Assembly (NCBI GenBank): GCA_016717145.1
Contig: JADKGD010000041.1
Span: 1 to 49,216 of the forward strand
Origin: Saprospiraceae bacterium
GTDB lineage: Bacteria > Bacteroidota > Bacteroidia > Chitinophagales > Saprospiraceae
Length of the DNA: 49,216 nt
Direction of reading: 5' to 3'
The position numbers were made by a program, and so were the translations under genes. Below the pieces are notes generated by a model that was not told the DNA's origin, did not search any database, and saw only the letters and a program-made list of their open reading frames with translations. This document shows, piece after piece, positions 1 to 10,165 of the stretch (position 1 is its first letter; each line of letters opens with the position of its first letter).

Positions 1-3000
1 GTGGTACTCCAGTGTCCGGCAAGGAAGGTTCCGTAATCGTCGTCGAACTTGTTTTTGTACAGGCACTGGCGTCAGTTACCGTTACCGTGTAGGTGCCGGC
101 TACAGACCGCTTATGTCCTGAGTGATAGCACCATTTGACCAGGTATAAGTGTATCCCGGAATGCCACCGACCACAGTCAGGTCAATGGAAGCTGTTGCAG
201 CGCCGTTACAGAGTACATTCACCGGTATGGTACTCAATACAATCGCTGTGGGTTGTGTTATCGTTGTGGAACTTGTTTTCGTGCAACTGTTCGCATCGGT
301 AACCGTCACGGTGTAGGTGCCGGCAAAAAGGCCCGAGCGGTCTTGTGTGGTAGCGCCTCCCGTCCACGAATAAGTATAAGGAGAAAGTGCCGCCTGATAC
401 TGTCAGGTCAATGGAACCTGTGGCAGCACCGTTACAGAGTACATTTACCTGTGTGGTACTCAATACAATCGCTGTGGCCTCAGTAATGGTCGCTGAACTT
501 GTTTTTGTGCAAGCATTGGCATCGGTAACCGTCACAGTGTAAGTGCCGGGAGCAAGGCCCGAGCGGTCTTGGGTGGTAGCGCCTCCCGTCCACGAGTAAG
601 TATAAGCTCCAGTGCCTCCTGTTACAGTCAGGTCAATAGATCCTGTGGCAGCGCCGTTACAGAGTACATTCACCTGAGTGGTACTCAGTGTCAGCAAGGA
701 AGGTTCCGTAATCGTCGTCGAACTTGTTTTTGTACAGGCATTGGCGTCAGTTACCGTTACCGTGTAGGTGCCTTAGGACAAACCCTGCGGTCTTGAGTCG
801 TCGCCGCCGCCGCCCAGTAATAAGTATAAGGACTGGTGCCGCCTGCAACTGTCAAATCTATTGAACCATTAGAACCAGCATTGCAACTTACATTTACTTG
901 GGTCGAGGATAAACTCAATAAAGTTGGCTCTGTAATCGTTGCCGACAAGGTCGTTGAACAACCCAAATTGTCTGTAACTGTTACGGTGTAGGTGCCTTGC
1001 GATAAACCACTGCGGTCTTCGCTCACTATGCCGCCGCCCCAGTTATAGGTATAAGGGCTTGTGCCGCCACTAACGCTCAAATCTATTGAACCATTTGAAC
1101 CAGCATTGCAACTTACATTACCTTGGTGTTGCTCAAATCAAGAAAAGTTGGCTCTGTAATCGTTGCCGACAAGGTCGTTGAACAACCCAAATTGTCTGTA
1201 ACCGTTACGGTGTAGGTGCCTTGGGCTAAACCACTGCGGTCTTCGCTTACTATGCCGCCGCCCCAGTTATAAGTATAAGGACTTGTGCCGCCTGCAACTG
1301 TCAAATCTATTGAACCATTAGAACCAGCATTGCAACTTACATTTACTTGGGTCGAGGATAAACTCAATAAGTTGGCTCTGTAATCGTTGCCGATATGGTC
1401 GTTGAACAACCCAAATGGATCTGTAACCGTTACGGTGTAAGTGCCGGCAATAAACCACTGCGGTCTTTGCTGCTAGCGCCGCCCCAGTAATAAGTATAAG
1501 GACCTGTGCCGCCCGATACGGTCAAATCTATGGAACCATTTGAACCAGCATTGCAACTTACATTTACTTGGGTCGAGGATAAACTCAATACGGTTGGCTC
1601 ACTAATCGTTGCCGATAAGGTTGTTGAACAACCCAAATTGTCTGTAACTGTTACGGTGTAGGTGCCTTGGGCTAAACCACTGCGGTCTTCGCTTACTATG
1701 CCGCCGCCCCAATTATAGGTATAAGGACTTGTGCCGCCACTAACGCTCAAATCTATGGAACCATTTGAACCAGCATTGCAACTTACATTCACATGGGTTT
1801 GCTCAAATAAACGCTGTGGCTCTGTAATCGTTGCCGACAAGGTCGTTGAACAACCCAAATTGTCTGTAACTGTTACGGTGTATGTGCCTTGGGCAAGGCC
1901 AGAGCGGTCTTCGGTTACTATGCCGCCGCCCACAATAAGTATAAGGACTTGTGCCGCCTGTAACTGTCAAATCTATTGAACCATTTGAACCAGCATTGCA
2001 ACTTACATTTGTATGTGTTTCGCTCAAAGCGAGAACAGTTGGCTCTGTAATCGTTGCCGATAAGGTCGTGCTACAACCCAAATTGTCTGTAACCGTTACG
2101 GTGTAAGTGCCTTGGCTAAACCACTGCGGTCTTCGCTCACTATGCCGCCACCCCAGTTATAGGTATAAGGGCTTGTGCCGCCACTAACGCTCAAATCTAT
2201 TGAACCATTGCTGCAGCATTGCAACTTACATTTGTATGCGTTTCGCTCAAAGCGAGAACAGTTGGCTCTGTAATCGTTGCCGACAAGGTCGTGAACAACC
2301 CAAATTGTCTGTAACTGTTACGGTGTATGTGCCTTGCGATAAACCACTGCGGTCTTCGCTTACTAGCGCCGCCCAGTTATAAGTATAAGGACTGGTGCCG
2401 CCACTAACGCTCAGGTCAATAGAACCTGATGCAGCGCCGTTACAGAGTACATTTACCTGGGTGGAAGTCAGGGCAGTCGTTGAGGTCAGTGCAATAGTGA
2501 CGGATAGGGTTTTGGTACAAGCGTTCGGGTCTGTTACTGTCACGGTGTAGATGCCGGCAGCAAGGCCCGAGCGGTCTTGTGTGGTAGCGCCTCCCGTCCA
2601 TGAATAAGTATAAGGAGAAACACCGCCCGTGACCGTCAAGTCAATCGAGCCGTTGGTTTGGCCATTACAGGCAACATTCATGTGGGTTTCTGTCAACACA
2701 TGGCCTGTTGGCTGCGTAATCGTTGCAGAACTTGTTTTTGTACAGGCATTGGCGTCAGTCACCGTTACGGTGTAGGTGCCGGCTGCCAGGCCTGAGCGGT
2801 CTTGTGTCGTAGCCCCACCTGTCCAGGAATAAGTATAAGCTCCAGTGCCACCTGTCACTGTCAGGTCAATGGAAGCTGTGGAAGCGCCGTTACAAAGTAC
2901 ATTCACCTGGGTGGTACTCAATACAATAGCTGTTGGCTGGGTGATGGTTGCAGAACTTGTTTTTGTACAGGCATTGGCGTCTGTCACCGTTACGGTGTAG

Positions 3001-3160
3001 GTGCCGGCTGCAAGGCCTGAGCGGTCTTGTGTGGTAGCACCCCCCGTCCAGGAATAAGTATAAGCTCCAGTGCCACCTGTCACTGTCAGGTCAATGGAAC
3101 CTGTGGGAGCGCCATTACAGAGTACATCCAACTGGGTGGTACTCAATACAATAGCATTTA
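1..3160 (-). repeat. Tandem SprB repeats, about 14 units of ~225 bp
   Basis: The element GTGTAGGTGCC (small variants) recurs at about 87, 311, 537, 762, 986, 1210, 1435, 1656, 1879, 2101, 2323, 2545, 2770 and 2995. That gives intervals of 221-226 bp, or 75 residues when intact. Each unit encodes VNVxCNG, GSIDLTVxGG, YTYxW, DRSGL, GTYTVTVTD and a second Cys, the SprB repeat pattern. Two subfamilies are visible. Type A has ACTKTSS and SWTGGATTQDRSGL and covers the units at both ends; type B has GCSTTLSA and GGGIVSEDRSGL and fills about 780-2440. The shortened intervals coincide with broken reading frames. Confidence 0.9.
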
Positions 3161-4732
3161 CCGTAATAAGAGGGCTGGTTGTAACGGTAAAATTCTCTAC
3201 CAACGGAACAAATACTGCATTGGCACTTCCACTTCCCCCTGTAGTACCAGTAAAAGTTGCTGTTGCTGTGCCTGAAGCCTGAATAGTGGTTTGTGGAGCG
3301 GATAGTGTACCGTTTACAGGAGCATTAAAAGTAATGGGCTGACCAATGAGCACATCAAGATTTGATGCAGCTACTGCTCCTCCACTGGAATTAAGCAAAA
3401 AGCTCTGTTAATGTTGAAGTAGCCCCTGAACAAATAGGTGAAAGAGACGCCGTTTGATTTAGAACAAGCCATGGCGTAAAATTTATTGAACCTGTTCCAA
3501 AAGCTGCAGCCTGGTTACAGGCAGCATTTGAAGGTCCCAGGTTGCATCCCCACCAATTATTTTGAAGGGTACCTGTGCCTGCACCTATAGCAACACCATT
3601 TTGTAATGGAGACGTATTACCGGCAAAGCGACTGAAACTAACATTTATGATAGCACCAACGTTTATATCTTGAAAAATTGCTCCCCCTCGTGTGCTTGCA
3701 TTATTATTTGTAAAAGTACATTTAGATACAGTAGTTGTACCTGTGCCACTGGTCCATAATCCTCCTCCATTTCGTCGGCGTTATTTCCTGAGAAAGTAGT
3801 GCCTGAGATTGTTAAGGGTTGTGCAGTTCGAATACCGCCGCCATCAAAGGGGCTGGTATTACTTGAAATCACACAATTTGTAAGTGATGACTGCCCCGCT
3901 GCCCCACCCGGACCAAAAATAAATATGCCTCCACCTTCTCCAAGCCCTGCGGAACCTGCTACTGAATTACCACTAACTGTGCAGTTAGTCATGAAAATTG
4001 CAGTAGCAGTGCCAACAAAAATACCGCCTCCAAGAGGTGAAGCTGCACCAATCCTTGCCGGCGTATTATTGGAAATAGTTGAATTGGTAATGGTAACTGA
4101 GCCCGTTCCTCCGCCAGTATTGGTTACTGTCAATCCGCCTCCACCATCGGCGGTTTGTTATCGGTAATAATACAGTTATCTATTAATAAAGTACCTGTTC
4201 CGCTTCCTTCCCAATCAAGGCCGCCGCCAAAGCCATCTCCAGAGAACAGACTAGGGTTTTTTCCAAATCTGATAGTAATGCCGCTAATGGTAGTAGCAAA
4301 TGGCGTAGTAAAAAGTGGATTTATAGAGAAAACTTTATCAATACCATTTGTATTGTTAGTACCTGCCTGTATGATCGTATTGGCGGGGCCATTACCTGTT
4401 ATTGTTAATGCGTCCAGAATATCCAAATCACCTGTTAATGCGCCATTTTCATTTGCCCCTGCTATGGCTAACGTAAAGGGTGTACCATTTGTGGATACAT
4501 TGAAAAGAATAATATCTGCTCCCACATTGGCATTGGAGGCAATAATCGCTGATCTTAATGATACCTGGCCAGCACCTGCACCTCCAATAATAACACCCGT
4601 GGCTGTTGTAACTCCCCCACTAACAGGGAAATCAGTTACAGTAGTTACGGTATACATAATTGCTTTTAAAGAAGTGGTTGAAGAAACCAATACTACAAAA
4701 ATTAAACATAGGGGGATTAAAATGTTTCTCAT
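1..4732 (-). CDS. Giant secreted adhesin with beta-helix head and SprB-type repeats (3' end outside window, frameshifted)
   Basis: This looks like a very large cell-surface adhesin of the kind exported by T9SS and linked to gliding or attachment (family knowledge of SprB repeats). I start it at the ATG at 4732 because a signal peptide (MRNILIPLCLIFVVLVSS) follows at once; an in-frame ATG at 4822 would add 30 residues before it. The order seen is: a CSLREA-like segment around VSLRSAIIASN; a Gly/Asn/Thr-rich right-handed beta-helix (about 4500-3500) with NCTVSGNS-like rungs; an Ig-like stretch (3400-3160); then SprB repeats to the window edge. The reading frame breaks near 4150, 3775 and 3400 and repeatedly between about 2350 and 750, yet family-like sequence resumes in another frame each time. 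The 3400 break lies in an A-run. I read it as one gene with indel errors or a recently broken gene; the C-terminal sorting domain would lie beyond position 1. Confidence 0.8.
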
Positions 4733-5187
4733 GAACTCAGGTTTAATAACAAAAATAAATTCCAGTATCTTACTTATTATATTGAATGTCAATAAAATAA
4801 ACAAATTATACAAAGTATTCATTTAAGTGAAATATTTATTTAAATGCATACCTATGCCAAAAGTAATTTTTTTTATTTTAAAAGAACAATAATATCAAAT
4901 ATAAAATAAATTAAATATATATTATTTATTTAAATATAAGTTTAATCTGCAGAAATTAAATATAAATGATACCTCTAAAATGCTGTATTTCGGCTTATCA
5001 GCCTAAATTTAAAAAAAATAGTCTTTACTTTCTTTCACATCCCAAAGTTTTTTAATTTAGGGATTCATTAACTGCATATTGCAAGCGTTCATCTATACAA
5101 TATGTCAATTTATATAATTTATACTTTATTTCAGACACATAAGTTGTAATATTGTGGTAAAATATAAACATCTAATATATTTAACAT
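4733..5187. other. Divergent intergenic region, no gene
   Basis: This is 455 bp of very AT-rich DNA between the 5' ends of the adhesin (minus) and the TolC-like gene (plus), so it must hold both promoters. I see no exact TAnnTTTG box for either gene; TATACTTTATTT near 5120 is only a partial match for the plus strand. No ORF, tRNA or strong hairpin is apparent. Confidence 0.6.
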
Positions 5188-6620
5188 ATGAGCTATCTTT
5201 TTCGGAAATGTTTAATCTTTCTTTTAGTTTTTATTGCAGCTTTCGGATGTACCTTAAAAGCACAGGAAATATGGGGGCTTGAAAAATGTGTAAACCACGC
5301 TATTGAAAAAAGTCTGCAGGTAGAAGGAAGTTTACTCACCCTTGACAATGCAGATGTAGATGTTAGTACATCCAGACAAAGCAGATATCCCAGTTTGTCG
5401 GCAAGTACCAATGTGGGTTGGAACTTTGGTAGAACCATCGATCCGACCAACAATCAATTTATCACTGAAACTTTTTTTAACAACGGCTTTGGACTAAATT
5501 CAAATGTAGTCCTTTTTAATGGAAGTAAAATCAACAATAGCATTGATCAGTCTATTGTTAATGTTAAAGCGTCATTAAAAGATTTGGAACAGACTAAAAG
5601 AGATATTACACTTAATGTCTCTACACTTTATCTGAATATTTTATTTGCAAAAGAAAATTTAGTTAATGCTGAAAGACAACTTAAGCTGACATTAGAACAA
5701 TTGTCTCAGCTCAATAAACAAATTTCTGTAGGCAATCGCCCGGAAAATGATGTTTTGGATATTGAAGCACAGATTGCTGCTAACGAACAAAGTATCGTTG
5801 AAGCTAAAAATAGCCATACAATAAATTTGTTAAATTTAAAGCAACTCTTGAGATTGGATCCTGATTATAATATGGACATAGTGGCACCAAAGGACTTACC
5901 TTTTGGAACTGATCCTGATTTTACCTCATTCAATGACTTATATGCAGCAGCCATTGTCAATCAGGCTGGAATTGCAGCAAATGAATTGCGTCTAAAAAGC
6001 GCAGAACTCGAGAGAAACTGGCCAAAGCTGATTTATATCCATCTATAGTAGCCTTTGGAAGCGCACGTAGTAATTATTCCAATCAGGGGCTAACGGTGGA
6101 CGGATTTAGAGATGAGCTTATACCTCAAACTATAATTTTTAATGGCATTGAACAAGTAATAGGATTTCAGCAACAATTTCCGAATTATGTCAAAAAACCA
6201 TATGTTGATCAGGTAACAGATAATTTGTCCTATGGCTTTGGGTTGTCAGCAAGTATTCCCATTTACAATAATAATTTAACCAGTGCAGCCGTACAAAAAT
6301 CAAAACTTAATGCCGCCAGGGCAAACTTAAATTATATTCAATCAAAAGAAACACTTAAAATAACTATTGGTCAGGCACTATCCGATGCGCGTGCTGCCAA
6401 GTCAAGATATCAGGCATCAACCAAAACGTTAAACGCCCAAACAAATCTGTATAACAATGCTTTAAAAAGATTTGATATTGGGAACTTAAACGCTTTTGAG
6501 CTCACCCGTCTAAAATCACAAATGGAGACTACATCCGTTAATTTGTTGATTGCAAAGTATGATTATTTTTTCAGAACTAAGGTGCTTGATTTTTATTTGG
6601 GCAAACCCATTCGATTTTAA
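5188..6620 (+). CDS. TolC-family outer membrane channel (one frameshift near 6014)
   Basis: Outer-membrane efflux protein of the TolC/OEP family: a trimeric beta-barrel with a periplasmic alpha tunnel that exports substrates with a membrane-fusion protein. The start at 5188 gives a signal peptide ending near TLKAQ. WGLEKCVNHAIEKS is the usual OEP opening, and long helical stretches follow, such as LFAKENLVNAERQLKLTLEQ and a second copy near the C-terminus. The frame breaks at about 6014: adding one A to GAGAAAC restores KLAKADLYPSIVAFGSARS and joins smoothly to the second half ending at 6620. The joined length of about 477 residues is normal for the family. It lies 56 bp upstream of the adaptor gene, presumably in one operon. 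The break is probably a sequencing error in an A-run. Confidence 0.88.
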
Positions 6621-6676
6621 TCTTTATACATAATTTCTATTGAACAATTTAAACGAAAATCTGAAATTTAAATAAA

Positions 6677-8089
6677 ATGAATAAAGTTCCAAAAAAACGT
6701 AACTGGTTATTAATTTCTTTGATCTTAGTCTTAGTTTTGATTGCCATCTTTGCCGTTTTTAAAGCCAAATCAACGCCTAAAGGTAAGGCCATCACGGTGG
6801 CAGTAGCTGAAAGTAGAACCATTAAAGAAACGGTATCAGCCAGTGGCAAAATATTTCCTGAAACAGAAGTTAAAATTAGTTCAGATGTTTCAGGAGAGAT
6901 CGTCGAACTTTATATTCAGGAAGGAGATTCCGTAGTGGTTGGCCAGGTATTGGCAAAAATTAATCCTGATGCATATTTATCAGCGGTCGAACGCGGAGAA
7001 GCAAGCCTAAATGGCTCAAAGTCACAGCTTGCTGTAAGTAAGTCACAGATTGAATCTAATAAAGCTCAAAGGGAACAAATCCTGGCACAGGTAGAAAATG
7101 CCAAAACGATCAACAAGCGTAACGAACAATTAAAAAAAGATGGTGTCATCTCACAGGCTGAGCTTGATCAATCATTATCTACACTAAGACAATTGGAAGC
7201 TAATTTAAGATCTTCAGATGCCAGTATCAAATCAGCCCAACAAAACGCTCAGGCATCTGACTTTAGTATAAGAGGCGCTCAAGCCAGCCTTAAAGAATTA
7301 AAAACCAGTCTTAACAAAACAACCATTAAATCACCAACAAGCGGAATCGTATCCAAATTGTCTGTAGAAAAAGGAGAGCGGGTAGTGGGTACCATTCAAA
7401 TGACCGGAACTGAAATGATGCGCATTTCAAATTTAAATGCCATGGAGGTCCAGGTTGATGTCAGCGAAAACGATGTTTTAAAGGTTGTTGTAGGTGATGA
7501 TGTAGATATTGATGTAGATGCATATTTGGGAAAAAAATTTAAGGGTAAGGTGACTCAGATTGCCAATTCAGCTTCAAATATTTCGTCAGGATCACAGGCT
7601 AGCGCATTAAATACCGATCAGGTTACCAATTTTGTGGTAAAAATAAAAGTTTTGGAAGATTCATACCACGATATTAAAACCTCTGGTATGAAGTATCCAT
7701 TGAGACCTGGTATGTCTGCTTCTGTTGACATATTTACAGAAGAAGTCAAAGATGTTACTGCCGTTCCCATCCAATGTGTCACTGTTCGGGAGAAGGATTT
7801 TGAAAAGAAAAAGAAGCATTCAAAAGTCAAAAAAGATGAAACAAGTCCGGAAAATGATAAAACTGAAGAAAAGGAGTTTGATGAAGTGATTTTTGTCATG
7901 GATGCTGATACAGTAAAAATGATCAAGGTAGAGACAGGTATTCAGGATGATGAATTTATTGCGATAAAATCCGGCATTAAAGTCGGAGATAAAATCATAT
8001 CGGGACCTTATAATGAGGTTAGTAAAAGTCTTAAACCGGGAGATAAGGTAAGGATTAAGGAAGAAAAAGAAGAAAATTCAAAGGATTAA
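6677..8089 (+). CDS. RND/MacA-type periplasmic adaptor (membrane fusion protein)
   Basis: HlyD/MacA-like membrane-fusion protein of 470 residues that would bridge an inner-membrane pump to the TolC-like channel encoded just upstream. It has an N-terminal membrane anchor (about residues 9-27, LLISLILVLVLIAIFAVF). A first biotinyl-lipoyl half follows (SGKIFPETEVKISSDVSGEI, EGDSVVVGQVLAKI), then a coiled-coil hairpin (about 100-215, rich in Gln, Ser and Ala) and the second lipoyl half (TTIKSPTSGIVSKLSVEKGE). The beta-barrel and membrane-proximal domains come last, with a Lys/Glu-rich insert near residues 375-405. No ABC or RND permease gene follows, although MacA-type adaptors usually have MacB next door. 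The next gene starts one base after the stop. Confidence 0.9.
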   Translation: MNKVPKKRNWLLISLILVLVLIAIFAVFKAKSTPKGKAITVAVAESRTIKETVSASGKIFPETEVKISSDVSGEIVELYIQEGDSVVVGQVLAKINPDAYLSAVERGEASLNGSKSQLAVSKSQIESNKAQREQILAQVENAKTINKRNEQLKKDGVISQAELDQSLSTLRQLEANLRSSDASIKSAQQNAQASDFSIRGAQASLKELKTSLNKTTIKSPTSGIVSKLSVEKGERVVGTIQMTGTEMMRISNLNAMEVQVDVSENDVLKVVVGDDVDIDVDAYLGKKFKGKVTQIANSASNISSGSQASALNTDQVTNFVVKIKVLEDSYHDIKTSGMKYPLRPGMSASVDIFTEEVKDVTAVPIQCVTVREKDFEKKKKHSKVKKDETSPENDKTEEKEFDEVIFVMDADTVKMIKVETGIQDDEFIAIKSGIKVGDKIISGPYNEVSKSLKPGDKVRIKEEKEENSKD

Positions 8090-8090
8090 A

Positions 8091-8708
8091 TTGAATCAAT
8101 TAATCATTTTTATTAAAAACCCTGAATTAGGTAAGGTAAAAACAAGACTTGCTTATTCAGTGGGTGATCAAAAAGCACTTGACATATATTTGCGCTTAAT
8201 TAATATCACATTGGATGTGACATCAAGGGTAGACGCTGAGCGATATTTGTATTATGATCGTTACGTCGATTCTAATGACGTATGGTCGAATGACAGGTAT
8301 AAAAAGAAACTGCAACAAGGTCAGGATCTGGGAAAAAGAATGACAAATGCCTTTGAAGAAGTTTTTACCTTTGGTCAGTTTTTTGTCAAAAAGAAAGTCA
8401 TTATTATAGGTAGCGATTGCGCCGAATTGACAACAGAGTTGATTCATAGTGCATTTGATTTGCTGGAAAATTACGATACAGTCATCGGGCCCAGTATGGA
8501 TGGAGGATATTACCTGCTTGGAATGACTACCTTTAATAAATTATTATTCGAAGACATTTTATGGAGTTCGGAAGGCGTTTTTGAAGAAACAATACGTAAA
8601 ATGGAGCATCAGAAACTTACGTACAAACTTATGCCAATATTAAATGATATTGATACCATTGATGATTGGAATCAGGAACTACTCAGATTGCAGTCCGGTA
8701 ATATTTGA
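8091..8708 (+). CDS. TIGR04282/DUF2064-family glycosyltransferase-like protein
   Basis: Nucleotide-diphospho-sugar transferase fold of the TIGR04282 family, known as 'arsenosugar biosynthesis glycosyltransferase' or rSAM/selenodomain-associated transferase 1. It starts at TTG (8091): family members begin at exactly this point with (M)NQLIIFIKNPELGKVKTRLA, and no ATG lies close by. IGSDCAEL (nucleotide-sugar/metal binding) and GPSMDGGYYLLGM are both diagnostic. At 205 residues it has normal length. Its start follows the adaptor stop by one base, so it is translationally linked, but a functional connection with efflux is not evident. Its 3' end overlaps the convergent gene by 30 bp. The substrate is unknown; the family name rests on genomic association elsewhere. 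Confidence 0.85.
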   Translation: MNQLIIFIKNPELGKVKTRLAYSVGDQKALDIYLRLINITLDVTSRVDAERYLYYDRYVDSNDVWSNDRYKKKLQQGQDLGKRMTNAFEEVFTFGQFFVKKKVIIIGSDCAELTTELIHSAFDLLENYDTVIGPSMDGGYYLLGMTTFNKLLFEDILWSSEGVFEETIRKMEHQKLTYKLMPILNDIDTIDDWNQELLRLQSGNI

Positions 8709-9164
8709 TAATATCGGAAATTTTTGATTGACTTCTTTATGTTCAGCCAAAAAAATCTCAAAAAGCTGTTTGTTGATTAAAAATGTAATCTTTTTGCCAA
8801 AACTTCCTTTAGCTTTTAAATAGAATGTGACCCACCTAAACCTACCAAGGTTAATTGAATTTATGTTTTCAATATCGTCATAGATAAGCCTGAAAGTCCT
8901 GAGGTAATTTGAAACGTAATAACATTCAGGACCCATTTCTATTCTCTTAAGTTTTAAAAATGTTATATACAGCAAAGTTAAAAATATTAAAAATATCACT
9001 AAAAACGGATATTTAAAATAAGGCGAAGTCAAAAAAGGAAGGTCCTCTTCGTCTGTAATGAATAAGGCTATTGTAAAGGTTGAAAAAAAAACTATCCATA
9101 ACGTTGGAAGGAATAATTTTAAAACTAAAGTCAAATTTGAAGACACTCTTTGCATATTTGTCAT
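8679..9164 (-). CDS. Small two-TM membrane protein, PH-domain-like (unknown)
   Basis: A 161-residue protein I do not recognise by name. Two hydrophobic helices are clear (about 13-34 and 50-70). A soluble C-terminal half follows with alternating beta-strand character (CYYVSNYLRTFRLIYDDIENINSINLGRF...VTFYLKAKGSFGKKITFLI). This resembles bacterial PH-like membrane proteins of Bacteroidota, an architecture-level inference only. Its start overlaps the tatC stop in an ATGA, so it is translationally coupled to tatC. Its 3' end overlaps the convergent transferase gene. Confidence 0.7.
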   Translation of the reverse strand: MTNMQRVSSNLTLVLKLFLPTLWIVFFSTFTIALFITDEEDLPFLTSPYFKYPFLVIFLIFLTLLYITFLKLKRIEMGPECYYVSNYLRTFRLIYDDIENINSINLGRFRWVTFYLKAKGSFGKKITFLINKQLFEIFLAEHKEVNQKFPILSNITGLQSE

Positions 9165-9991
9165 AAAGTTTTTTCAAGATTTTTTTCACGAATTACCCTG
9201 TAGGCAACGTTAATAGATATTTCATATAGGATATACATAGGTATTCCGACCAATATTTGTGTTAATGCATCAGGTGGCGTAATGATAGCGGCAACAATAA
9301 AGATAATCAGCAGTGCTTCCCGTCTGTACTTTTTCATAACTTCCGGTCCGATGATACCAGCCTTCGCTAAAAAAAATACGATAATAGGCAATTCAAAAGC
9401 CAATCCTGTGGGTAGGGTGAACATGGTCAGATAACTTACATATGACGACAGAGTAGGGCTGTTGATTGCTTCAGTGCCCACGGAATAACTTCCTAAATAT
9501 GTTATGGCAAAGGGAGCAATAATGTAATAACCAAAAGCAACGCCAAGTATAAAAAGAAATGATGTTACACCTACCAATTTTCCAGCCATTTGTTTTTCCT
9601 TTTCATACAAGCCCGGTTTGATAAATTTCCAGAATTCGTAAAAAATATAGGGAAAAGATATAATCACTCCTATGTAGATTGAAACGGTTATTCCCATAAA
9701 AAACTGTTCGCCCAATTCTCTTGTAATAAGCTGTAAGTCAGGTGGATGGAAACAAGTAGCTTCTGAAATATAACAAAACATTCTATAGGTTATAAAATCA
9801 GGCTTTTTGGGCGCATAAATGATGTATTCAAATACTTCGTTTTGAAAAACAAGGGCTATTATCGTAAAAACCCCTACACTTATTGAAGCCCTGATTACAT
9901 GCCATCTGAGTTCTTCCAGGTGATCCAGAAAACCCATGTCATTTGTATCGTTTTTATTTCCGGAGATGATGTTTTTTAAAAAACCAATCAT
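9161..9991 (-). CDS. tatC: Sec-independent protein translocase TatC
   Basis: Core receptor of the twin-arginine translocase, which binds RR signal peptides and moves folded proteins across the inner membrane. Diagnostic features are MGFLDHLEELRWHVIRA near the N-terminus (conserved HLEELR), the FWKFIKPGLYEKEK segment preceding TM3, FGYYIIAPFAITYLG, and the later FELPIIVFFLAKAGII and AAIITPPDALTQILVGIPM segments. Length (276 aa) and six hydrophobic helices fit the family, with a periplasmic-loop insertion around CYISEATCFHPPDLQ that is common in Bacteroidota. No tatA/B is seen nearby. A TATCTTTG box sits about 20 bp upstream. Confidence 0.96.
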   Translation of the reverse strand: MIGFLKNIISGNKNDTNDMGFLDHLEELRWHVIRASISVGVFTIIALVFQNEVFEYIIYAPKKPDFITYRMFCYISEATCFHPPDLQLITRELGEQFFMGITVSIYIGVIISFPYIFYEFWKFIKPGLYEKEKQMAGKLVGVTSFLFILGVAFGYYIIAPFAITYLGSYSVGTEAINSPTLSSYVSYLTMFTLPTGLAFELPIIVFFLAKAGIIGPEVMKKYRREALLIIFIVAAIITPPDALTQILVGIPMYILYEISINVAYRVIREKNLEKTL

Positions 9992-10011
9992 TCAAAAATT
10001 TATTGAGGGCA

Positions 10012-10046
10012 CAAAGATACGCAAATTATAGATTTTTAATTGCAAA
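10012..10046 (-). promoter_or_regulatory. Candidate Bacteroidota-type promoter for tatC
   Basis: Read on the minus strand, TATCTTTG (10019-10012) matches the TAnnTTTG -7 element. TTTG at 10046-10043 could serve as the -33 element, though the 23-base spacing is slightly long. Transcription would start about 15 bases before the tatC ATG. This is motif evidence only. Confidence 0.45.
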
Positions 10047-10153
10047 GAGTTTGATGTTGTTTAAAAAGACAAAAATATTTACCATTTTGCTAAGACTTAT
10101 TGTCATAAAATAAATAATAAAGTCAGAAAGTATGCAAATGATTTATAATATAT

Positions 10154-10161
10154 TAATTTTG
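10154..10161 (+). promoter_or_regulatory. TAnnTTTG box immediately before recR
   Basis: TAATTTTG ends five bases before the recR ATG at 10166. If it is the -7 element, the transcript would start at or next to the start codon, giving a leaderless or nearly leaderless mRNA. No good -33 TTTG is visible, so the box may be a chance match in AT-rich DNA. Confidence 0.35.
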
Positions 10162-10165
10162 CAAA

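Noticed and set aside
1..3160. Regular ~225-bp spacing considered as a CRISPR-like array
   Set aside because: Units are far too long, have no unique spacers and encode a known protein repeat.
253..3282. Several plus-strand open frames of 60-92 codons rich in Cys/Arg/Ser in the repeat region
   Set aside because: They are antisense shadows of the SprB repeats and recur with the repeat period; no start context or family resemblance.
4155..4826. A 223-codon plus-strand open frame opposite the adhesin N-terminus
   Set aside because: It mirrors the beta-helix coding sequence and has proline-rich, compositionally odd content; the minus-strand reading has a signal peptide and family features.
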